Assembly (NCBI GenBank): GCA_051294375.1
Contig: CM119270.1
Coordinates: 8,543,213-8,607,212 of the forward strand
Source of the DNA: Paraspadella gotoi
Lineage: Eukaryota > Chaetognatha
Direction: 5' to 3'
Length of the DNA stretch: 64,000 nucleotides
In this document: in pieces, positions 56,801 to 64,000 of the stretch
Numbering within the stretch: position 1 is the stretch's first letter
Layout of the letters: every line of letters begins with the position of its first letter
Position numbers and translations under genes: made by a program
The notes under the pieces: model-generated
The model's input: the letters and a program-made list of their open reading frames with translations, nothing else
The model's database searches: none
What the model was told of the DNA's origin: nothing

Positions 56801-59800
56801 ATTTTTAAAAAAGTATTATCGGTTAAAAAGTTATAATTTTTTTAAATTTAAAAAAAATCACTTTCCTTAAGAAAAAAGGTCATTCAAATCAACTTGAAAA
56901 TATGAAGTACAGATTCAAAAAGCCGGCGATTCCATTTTATAACGGTTTTAGTTATGATATAAAAGAAAAGAAACCTATCTAAAGAGTTGCAGGTCAAACG
57001 AAAAGGCCAATCCATCTGATATTTTTTATGAATTTTTTTTAGTGAATTAGAAAAATGTTATAGACATTTTTAAATTTCAACTTGTATCCTTGAAAATGAG
57101 ACGTTTTTAAACTTTAACCCTGAAACACGTTTATCAAAATGTCTCTCTATTACATTTTCACAAATGTTTTTAAGATTGCTAATAAATTTTTAAATCAATA
57201 TTATTGCAATCGTTTAGGCTGAAACTCTTTAAATTCAGTGTAGATTCAGTGTAGATCGAATTTCTTTACCATCTATTTAACTAAAGATTTTGTTCAAGAC
57301 TGGAAAACCAACAGAGTAACAAGATTAATTGTTTAACTCTCCCCTTCTAAATTTGCCTTTACCGTGTTTTAACTTCTTACCTAGAATTTTTTAAAAACCA
57401 GATTGAAAAACAAATCTTTAAAAAATCTGCTTACCGATTTAATTTAACAATTTTTTTATTTAACATTTAAAAAAAAATATTTAAAACAGAATGTTTACAT
57501 ATAAATAAATACTTTATTTGGTGATTACTGGTGATTTCTCTATGTATTTGCTCTAATACATCAAAGATTATGCATTATTAAGTTGAATGACCTTTCCTCT
57601 TAATAATTATTTTTATTTAATAGGTTTGAACTAGGCTAAAGGGAAAAAGGGAATGCACTTTTCTCAGAGTAAATAAAAAAAATAGTAAATTCTGATTTGA
57701 CAATGTGTAACTTTAATATTTTGTCTCACGAGGTCATTAAAGTTTTTTTTAATTTTTATAATTTTATAATGGAATTATAACTTTTAAATAAAGTAGTTTT
57801 CATTCATTACCTTTGTCAAGCTAGTTCTCTAGAACTGAGTTGAATTATAGTTTATGTTAAATATATTGCCTAATAAAAGGTTGTAAAAAACTTGGAAAAA
57901 TATATTAAGCTTGCTTGATTAATTTAAGAATAGATCCAACTTGTTGATAAATTCATAAACTATTAAATGAATAAAAATCAAAGATGAATTAAAAATTATA
58001 TTTATTTCAAAACTAAATCGACTCTTTACAATAGACTTAATTATTAACTATAAATCAAGAATAGATAACAAAAAAATAGAATAACTAGTTTTCTTTCTTT
58101 AGCACTATAGATGACCTTTTTTTTTCTCGACAGGCAAGCAGCAAGCAACTCTTTTCTCAGTTGCTTAAATTTCATTAATTTTACTCTTTTTGTCTCATTT
58201 TATCAATTTTTAATCATTTAATCGCTTTTGTCATTTTTTCTTTTTATTTTATATAAAGAAAAAAAAATACCTTATTTAAAAGTCATAATTCCTTTATAAA
58301 ATGATACAAATTTAAAAAAGCTTTAATGACCTGGTGAGACTAGATATTAAAGTTACCCATTGTCAAATCAGAATTTACTATTTTTTTATTTACTCTGAGA
58401 AAAGTGCATTCCCTTTTTCCTTTTAGCCTAGTTCAAACCTATTAAATAAAAATAATTATTAAGGAAAGTGATTTTTTTTAAATTTAAAAAAACTATAACT
58501 TTTTATCTGATAATCCATTTTTAAAAATTCAATTCGCCGTAATTTTTAAAAAAAAATATTTCACGAACATGTTAAAAATATCATTTTAAAAATTTTTTTA
58601 TCTAAAATTGCCCAAAACAATATGTTTTAAGAAAAATTTTCCTTAGTAAAAAACGAACTTAATTTATAATGCGAGGTATGTAACATAGTCAATTTTTTCC
58701 GCTCTACAAGATAGTTTGGGTTTCGTCCCTCTAGCAATAAAGCTTTTAAAGATATTTAGCAAAAAGTTTATTTTTTACCATTTTTTTTATTTTTTTCAAA
58801 GTTGGCAGCATTTACTATAAATTTTTTTTGAAAAAAATGTTCAAAAAATTCATATGATGTATGGGCACCTTTTACACAATACTCGTTTTTTTATTTCAAA
58901 ACTTTTCATACATGGAAAGTTAGGCGTAGTAAAATTCCTAAGTTTAACTTCAATTAAAATTCTAAAAGTGAGGAACGAACAACATTATACTTATGAACAT
59001 TTATGTATAAAAAAATTTATAATAAATTTTACAATTTACGCAGTAGGCCATATTTATACTAGTACTAAACCAATAAATGTTAAAATTTCAAAACCGTTTT
59101 TTCTAAGATTTTTATGCAGATTTTGATTCGTCATAAATTCGTCACAAATTCCTTCATTAAGTGGGTCAAAAATTAGAAAAAGCTATATTTTAAGCTGAAA
59201 ATCAACTATTTATATATTAAATATAGTATTTTTAATTTTTAACCCACTTAATGAAAGAATTTTTAAAAATGAATTATATTTTCTTTTATCAACTTTTGAC
59301 GAGGAATTCAAATCTGCAATCAAAATTAAGAAAAGCCTATTTTGAAATTTTTCGATTTTATAAGGATAGTACTATATATAGCCTACTGCGAAAATTAAAA
59401 AACATAAAATAAATTTTTTTTACAAATTAATGTTGACTGATGGTAAGTTGTTCATAATTGACTTTTAGAATTGTCGTATGTAACTTTCACTACGCCTTAA
59501 TGGAAAGGTCTAGTGTATATAATGGTTAATTGGTTATAGATGGGGTGAAATTGGCGCAATGCCCAACTACAGATATTATTTTTATGCTAAACATGAAGCA
59601 GTTAACAACATTTGAAGTTACATTGGATTCATCATAAAAGTCTACTGGTTTAACCATAAAAAAATATATAGTATGGTGGACTAAAACCCACCAACGTTTT
59701 ATCAGCGGCCATTGGTGCAGGATGCGAGTCGTTTGCTTCCAAACCCAATCGTCCGGAGTTCTAGCCCGGTAGTCGCTAAGCACTTTAGTTGGACGTGGCG

Positions 59801-60649
59801 CTTAACCCGCCTGTAACACGGTGTAACAGCCGGATCCAAAGCTATGGGACTGCTTATATTGAACGGTTCTATCACTTACTCATAACAATGGAACAATGTT
59901 TTATTTATTATATTTTTACTGACACGCATTTAAGAGATAACGCTTCATTATAATAATTTCCAGGTTTTTTATTTATTGTAAAATGCCTATTTGCTGGGCC
60001 TCTCTTTGCATTAATTGGCGGATTCCTTACAATAAAAATGATTAATTGGATCTACAACTATTTCATCGCAGAAATGGTCTTTGTCGTTTGCATAAAAATT
60101 TAGAATTGTTGAATAATAAAAGACCATTTTTTAATGTTTTTAGTTCTGGCGGTCTGGTGGTCTGGTGGTTTGGTGGTCAGTCTGTCCCACTTATGTTTAT
60201 AACCTTCATATTATGGTGGACTAAAATCCACAAAACGGTTAATCAGCGGCCATTGGTGCTGGAGGCAAGACATTCGCCTCCCAACCCAAAGGTCCGGGAT
60301 TCTAGCACGGTGGTCGCCTAGTAGTTAAGAGGGACGGGGCGCTTAACCCGCCTTTAACACGGTGTTACAGCCTGATCCGAACCTCAGGGACTGCTTATAT
60401 TGAACGGTTCTGTCACTAACACATAACAATAATTACTGTCTCTTCACCATATTCATATAATATTTTTAGTTGATTCTGCTGAGTATGTTGTATTTTACTA
60501 TTGTGCTTACGAAGGCTCTTATATCTATTCCGGCTGCAACAATTGTAGTACCTATGGGTCTTTATATTTCATATCATCGAACATGCATTTCACCTCAGGT
60601 GCTGTATGATTTACTAAAAAACTTTGGTTTTTGTGGTTATAGCGTAAAG
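46831..60649 (+). CDS. Sodium/proton exchanger (CPA1-like), partial, divergent
   Basis: Membrane cation/proton antiporter. Exons, all in phase: 46,831-46,936; 47,047-47,145; 47,444-47,506; 54,471-54,585; 54,680-54,778; 59,964-60,076; 60,470-60,649. Family signs in order: RIPYAFFVLLIGIVSGYF (early helix), IYPFIFFDSAFRTEIHILKK (usual form LPPLIFESAF-x-x-D-x-H-x-F-K-K), VFLLSFPGLIIGIF, ILGSTDPGFILDVF (usual STDPVAV), IISGEAVINDATAFVFHDVF (usual GES-x-x-ND ion-binding helix with ND kept), GPLFALIGG, then PMGLYISYHRTCISPQVLYD. Start and C-terminal exons are not seen. Substitutions such as TDPG for TDPV mark a divergent, perhaps SLC9C-like member. The intron at 47,507-54,470 contains a duplicated segment of the EGF-gene region; the intron at 54,779-59,963 holds nested transposons. 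Confidence 0.8.
48592..49975 (+). pseudogene. Frame-broken copy of last two EGF-gene exons
   Basis: Blocks at about 48,592-48,832 and 49,826-49,975 match exons 39,709-39,952 and 40,933-41,078. Single-base losses and gains (GGTCAAGCAATGTTC for GGTCAAGCAATGGTTC, TCGCAAGAAAGG for TGCAAGAAAGG) break the frame many times. No other EGF-gene exon is copied. Confidence 0.8.
52274..52308 (+). ncRNA. Hammerhead ribozyme, duplicate of 43,174 copy
   Basis: Core, stem II GGTCC/GGACC and triplet GTC are unchanged, in the well-preserved part of the duplicated segment. Damaged ribozyme copies also lie at about 47,920-47,947, 48,266-48,298 (CTGATGA reads CTGTGA) and 54,146-54,182 (GAAAC reads GAAC), as expected if those stretches are noisy. 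Confidence 0.65.
53090..53671 (-). mobile_element. Duplicate of the SINE pair
   Basis: Copies of the SINEs at 43,985 and 44,334 with the same spacer (about 53,090-53,251 and 53,438-53,671), carried within the duplicated segment. Confidence 0.65.
53917..53953 (-). ncRNA. Hammerhead ribozyme, duplicate of 44,815 copy
   Basis: Minus strand CTGATGA, GACTC/GAGTC stem II, GAAA, ACATGT and triplet GTA all intact. Confidence 0.6.
54212..54418 (+). mobile_element. tRNA-like SINE, 3' part
   Basis: Begins at GTTCATCAGCGGC, some 25 bp into the family consensus, and continues to the tail. The missing 5' piece is at 47,562, on the far side of the duplicated segment. More diverged than other copies (GGAGGAAAGTCATTCACCTC). 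Confidence 0.65.
55071..56103 (+). mobile_element. Helitron/DINE-like element copy
   Basis: Starts CAAGTTTGTGCAAACAATG then TCGGATCTGC and ends in ATTATAGAGTCGGAATCTGC, a hairpin and CCGACTAA next to an A run. A short hairpin followed by CTRR is the Helitron 3' signature; the inverted GTCGGATCTGC/GCAGATCCGAC ends and internal minisatellite fit Helentron/DINE-type non-autonomous elements. No Rep/helicase frame. Lies in an exchanger intron. Confidence 0.55.
55130..55392. repeat. 18-bp minisatellite inside DINE-like element
   Basis: Repeated CAACTTGCATAATTTGGT with variants (CAACTGGCATAATTTGGT), interrupted at about 55,190-55,290. It matches the repeat in the 61,090 element when both elements are read in the same orientation. 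A short (AATC)n run ends it. Confidence 0.75.
56871..57599. mobile_element. TTAA-flanked MITE nested in left arm
   Basis: 729 bp with ends GAAAAAAGGTCATTCAA and, inverted, GAGGAAAGGTCATTCAA (17 bp, two mismatches), flanked by TTAA at 56,867-56,870 and 57,600-57,603. The opposite arm of the host palindrome preserves the empty site as CCTTAATAATTA (complement of about 58,453-58,464), confirming insertion with TTAA duplication. TTAA targeting is typical of piggyBac-type elements; the ends do not start with the usual CCC. No transposase frame. Confidence 0.75.
58920..59499. mobile_element. hAT-like MITE nested in right arm (8-bp TSD)
   Basis: 580 bp with ends TTAGGCGTAGT and, inverted, TAAGGCGTAGT, flanked by ATGGAAAG at 58,912-58,919 and 59,500-59,507. 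The uninterrupted left arm has a single ATGGAAAG (complement near 56,388-56,395), so the 8-bp direct repeat is a true target duplication. 8-bp TSDs are usual for hAT elements. Its interior is itself partly palindromic (CATTAAGTGGGT near 59,155 with its complement near 59,245). Confidence 0.75.
59672..59890 (+). mobile_element. tRNA-like SINE copy
   Basis: Starts TATGGTGGACTAAAACCCAC and reaches CATAACAAT but lacks the TTACTGTCTCTTCA tail. Several B-box-region substitutions make it an older copy. Confidence 0.7.
60212..60446 (+). mobile_element. tRNA-like SINE copy in exchanger intron
   Basis: Full-length copy between two exchanger exons, ending 23 bp before the exon at 60,470. TTCATAT occurs on both sides (60,205-60,211 and about 60,451-60,457), a possible target duplication. 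Confidence 0.7.
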
Positions 60650-60683
60650 GTAACCGTAACAGGCAGGAAATATAATAATTAAT

Positions 60684-61070
60684 GTTTTGTGGCGGTATAT
60701 TCACACCGCCTCACATTCACCTATGCTCCTGGGGTACACTACAACAAACGCCTATGCCCCCACTACTCTCTCTCTCTCCCACTATGGTAGCAGTCTTGTC
60801 AGACACCTCTCAGGCCGAGAGAACCTGAGTGATGTCTTGGCCCAGGGATCCAGTGGCAGTATATTGACACCGCCTCACATCCCATTGGCTCAGAGGGGGA
60901 ATGCACCATCCCAAGCATTGTGTTCCAACCAGTCCTAACGATTTCCCTCTGCGTTGGAAAAGCGAGGTCATCCTCGGGTAACCGCGCCAGTGACAGGAGG
61001 CGTCACTGAGAACAGTAAGCCCTCAAAGCTAACGTGAGATGGGCATCGCAGGCAACCCGGCTGTTTCCAT
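60684..61070. repeat. GC-rich unclassified repeat
   Basis: GC-rich block unlike its surroundings, just after the last recognised exchanger exon. GTGGCGGTATATTCACACCG recurs as GTGGCAGTATATTGACACCG about 170 bp later, so it contains an internal direct repeat. Its end abuts the DINE-like element. It could be the 3' tail of a retroelement; I cannot classify it. Confidence 0.4.
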
Positions 61071-61089
61071 AGTTTTTATTTTTTAGTCG

Positions 61090-62871
61090 GATCTGCTTTT
61101 CAGCAGATCCCGACTCTATAATTCACTTTGTCGGTCCGTCGGGCCGCCCCCTCAATATCGTCGGGCACTTACTTATATCATGTCAGAACATCGAATTATG
61201 ATAAATTATGCAAAAAAAAAGATGTCCGTCCGTCCGTCCGTCCATCCATCCCACCTTGGCAAAAAACACCAATTACTCGTGATTAGATGGATGGATTGGA
61301 ATGAAATTTAGTGTGTGGGTAGGGAACTGTGTGAATGAGCTGTATATGAAGTTTCGATGGAATCGTCCGAGTGGAAATGAGTTTAAATGGAAAAGATAAA
61401 AAAATAAATTTCACTATTTGAATACCAATTACTCAAGAGTGGATGGGGCGATTGACTTGAAATTTTGTATTTGGGTAGGAAAGTGTGTGATTGAGCTGGA
61501 AATCAAGTTTCGATGGAATCGTTTGAGTGGAAATGAGTTTAAATGGAAAAAAACAAAAAACCTGTTTCACTAATTGATTATGCTTCTTTTTCCTTTTATA
61601 TTAAATGTAAATGAAGGATGTATTAATAAATCAAATAATTAATTAGTTAATTAATCAAGTGGTCAATTAATTAATCAATAATTAATTAATTAGTCAATCA
61701 ATCCGTCCATCCGTCCATCCGTCCATCTTAGCAAAAAGCTCCAATAACTCGTGATTGTGTGTGGGTAGGACAGTGTGAGATGAAGCTGGATATAAAGTTT
61801 CGATGGAATCGTGCGAGTGGAAATGAGTTTAAATGGAAAAAACATAAGTTGCATTTACTAAAATATTTTTCCTTATTTTAACCAATAAATACTCTATTTA
61901 ATCATAATTGGATGGATATTTTGAGTTGAAATTTTGTGTGTGGTTAGGAAAGTGTGTGACGAAGCTTGATACAAAGTTTCGGTGGAAACGTACGAGTGGA
62001 AATTAGTTTACATAAAAAAAATATGAGTCACATTTACTTGAATCTTTTTGCTTTCATGATCATGTTAGTCCTGCAATGTTACTTATTTTAACCCATAATT
62101 ACTCGAATTAATCATATTTGAATTAATAGATTGAAAAGGAAAGTGTGTGAAGAAGCTAGATATAAAGTTTTGACGGAATTGTGCCAGTTGAAATGAGTTT
62201 AAATGGAAAAAACATGAGTCACATTTACTTAAACCTTTTTTATTTATGATTACTAATAAATGTTTTAATTAATTAATTAATTAATTGGAAAAAATGATAC
62301 AATTTAAAAAAATTATGCAAGTCGAAAAAATTATGTAAGTTGAAAAAAATATGCAAGTTGAAAAAAATATGCAAGTTGAAAAAAATATGCAAGTTGAAAA
62401 AAGTATGTAAGTTGAAAAAATTATGCAAGTTGAAAAAATTATGCAAGTTGAAAAAACTATACAAGTTGAAGAAAGTATGCAAGTTGAAGAAATTAACCAA
62501 GTTGAAAAAATAATGCAAATTGAAAAAATGATGCAAGTTAAAAAAAATAATGCGAATTGTAAAAATGATGTAAATTGAAAGAATGATGAGTTGAAAAAAT
62601 TATGTGCGTGGAAAAAATGATGCAAGTTGAAAAAATTATGCAAGTTAAAAAAATGATACAAATTGTAAAAATGATGTAAATTTAAAAAATGATGAGTTGA
62701 AAATTTATGTGTGTGGAAAAAATTATGCGAGTTGAAAAAATGATGCGAGTTAAAAAAATGATGCAAGTTAAAAAAAATTTTAAAAAATATTGTGATTTAT
62801 CATCTGATTAGCAGATTACCGCTTAATTATTGTAGGCAGATCTGACATTGTTTGCTCAAACTTGTTTTGAA
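61090..62871 (-). mobile_element. Helitron/DINE-like element, longest copy
   Basis: Read on the minus strand it starts CAAGTTTGAGCAAACAATG (62,871) and ends with the perfect hairpin GGATCTGCTGAAAAGCAGATCC, a TCC/GAC extension and CTAA beside an A run. It contains the 18-bp minisatellite (62,281-62,775), (GTCC)n-type runs and several variants of TCGATGGAATCGT...GTGGAAATGAGTTTAAATGG, spaced about 130-200 bp, i.e. a second, longer internal repeat. No open frame. Confidence 0.6.
62281..62775. repeat. 18-bp minisatellite
   Basis: About 27 copies of AAAAAATTATGCAAGTTG and variants. The long frames of Phe-Asn-Leu-His type on the minus strand are translations of this array and not a gene. Confidence 0.9.
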
Positions 62872-63367
62872 GATGGTCTGTTCTTGATAAGCTTCGACAA
62901 TCCCAGTCTTTGATCCTTTATTCCGTCTCTGTTGGTCATTGGTTTGACGTTGGTTGTTGTTAGGTCTGTGATTAGTTAAAACTGTTTGATGATCTCAGAA
63001 TAGGACATGACAAGGCCGAGAGGTTCCATCTCTGGATCTATTTCGACGATGATAAAAAAAAATCCAAAAAATAAGAATAAATAAATAAAATAACTTTGTA
63101 TGACTTCTCCCAATTAGTGTTTCCTTAACTGTTAATTTTTCTACAACGTCGGTTAACCGTTAAAAATCGACTTTTTAAACCGCCTCTGCTTACAATCCTC
63201 GCATTCAGGAAAAAAACTACTTTTTCCAGTATTGTTCAGTTACTATTAACGAAATTAACTTAATTTTCACCATAATATAAATTGGGCCAAAATACGGAAT
63301 GGTTAAAACCATCTCCAGCTATTTCTAATCATATAAGAGTAACATTTTTGCAACTTTTAAGAAAAAC
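62872..63367. other. Short spacer between two DINE-like copies
   Basis: The minus strand of 62,872-63,052 reads as two protein-like stretches (IDPEMEPLGLVMSYSEIIK and NVKPMTNRDGIKDQRLGLSK) separated by one stop codon. It may be a decayed coding fragment. The rest is AT-rich with nothing recognisable. Confidence 0.3.
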
Positions 63368-64000
63368 AAGTTTGAGCAAACAATGTCGGATCTGCCTACG
63401 AAAATTAATTAATTAATTAATTAATCGATTAATTAATTAATTAATTAATTTTAATGTTTAATAAATAATTATAAATTTATATACAGCTTATCATCATCGA
63501 TGTCCTTAAAATATATTTATATCTAGCTTCTTCACAAACTTTCCTTCCCGCTCACAAAATCTCATCTCAATCTATTATGGGTTAAAATAAGTAAAAAGAG
63601 TCAAGTAAATGTGACTCATATTTTTTTCATTTAAACTCATTTCTACTTGTACCGAAACTTTATATCAAGCTTCGTCACACATTTTCCTACCCACACAAAA
63701 TTTGAACTCAATCTATCCATCCAATTATGATTAATTAGACTATTTATTGGTTAAAATAAGTAAAAAGATTTTAGTAAATGCGACTTATGTTTTTTCCATT
63801 TGAACTCATATCCACTCACACAATTCCGTCGAAACTTTATTTCCAGCTTCATCACACATGTTCCTACCCATACACAAAATTTCATTCTGATCCAACCAGC
63901 CAATCATGAGTTATTGGGGCTTTTTGCTAAGGTGGGACGGATGGACGGATTCATTGACTGATTAATTAATTAGTGATTAATTAATTGACTAATTGATTAA
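63368..64000 (+). mobile_element. Helitron/DINE-like element, cut by window end
   Basis: Starts ACAAGTTTGAGCAAACAATG then TCGGATCTGCCTACG, opposite in orientation to the 61,090 copy, and contains the same long internal repeats (CCACTCACACAATTCCGTCG AAACTTTAT type) and a GGGACGGATGGACGGA run. The hairpin end lies beyond the window. (AATT)n runs occur at about 63,405-63,450 and at the window end. Confidence 0.55.

Larger units (their letters stand above)
56382..59512. mobile_element. Large palindromic element with two nested insertions
   Basis: Ends TAGACCTTTCCAT (56,382) and ATGGAAAGGTCTA (59,512) are inverted, flanked by GTGTAT on both sides (56,376-56,381; 59,513-59,518), a probable 6-bp target duplication. 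The arms match in inverted orientation: TCATATGATGTATGGGCACC at about 58,852 against its complement near 56,445, and TTGTCAAATCAGAATTTACT at about 58,360 against its complement near 57,690. Without the insertions at 56,871-57,599 and 58,920-59,499 it would be about 1.8 kb. No protein frame found. Confidence 0.75.

Noticed and set aside
62281-62766. Minus-strand frames rich in Phe, Asn, Leu and His
   Set aside because: Translation of the 18-bp minisatellite.
62872-63052. Minus-strand coding-like stretch (IDPEMEPLGLVMSYSEIIK)
   Set aside because: Interrupted by a stop, no splice sites, squeezed between two mobile elements; kept only as a possible decayed fragment.

Overview
The window is animal nuclear DNA: AT-rich, with GT-AG introns, many short exons, long pyrimidine/purine microsatellites and many small interspersed repeats. 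Gene content (stathmin, alpha-tubulin, a Notch-like EGF-array protein, a CPA1-type sodium/proton exchanger) says metazoan. A protostome, perhaps an arthropod, is my guess, but nothing in the sequence fixes the phylum. Exon boundaries below were read by eye from splice signals, frame continuity and family conservation.

Layout. 1-2,500: low-complexity pyrimidine-rich DNA without a supported gene. 2,871-12,322: an indel-riddled copy of a stathmin gene (+) and an alpha-tubulin gene (-). Two 25-N gaps and an inverted purine-rich block follow (12,342-12,930). 13,393-22,975: the same two genes in readable form, tail to tail: the stathmin 3' exons (+) and a complete 12-exon alpha-tubulin (-) whose joined exons give exactly 450 codons. 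25,160-41,078: one large gene (+) for a secreted mosaic protein. It has a signal peptide, a Ser/Thr/Asn/Gln-rich stalk with internal repeats, a Cys-rich segment, 26 EGF-like domains (one exon each, nearly all 114 nt, phase 1-1) and a duplicated beta-rich C-terminal module. My 43 exons sum to 6,396 nt, or 2,131 residues plus stop. 46,831-60,649: seven exons of a divergent sodium/proton exchanger (+), with both ends missing.

Between and inside these genes lie mobile elements. These include three types of hammerhead-ribozyme locus, two of them inverted-repeat (foldback) elements with a (CT)n/(GA)n core; a tRNA-like SINE; a Helitron/DINE-like family carrying an 18-bp minisatellite; a large foldback without ribozymes; and, in one exchanger intron, a palindromic element carrying a TTAA-flanked insertion in one arm and an 8-bp-TSD insertion in the other. 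A 6.6-kb segment holding the last two exons of the EGF gene plus its downstream repeats (38,541-45,129) reappears, full of indels, at 47,562-54,207. There it splits a SINE in an exchanger intron.

The strongest signal beyond ordinary genes is the hammerhead ribozymes. The core boxes are kept, the cleavage triplets are GUC or GUA, stem III is the palindrome ACAUGU, and stem II differs between loci by compensating changes. The two large duplications look mostly like assembly artefacts from noisy long reads (scattered single-base indels, N gaps), and this limits any claim about gene copy number.
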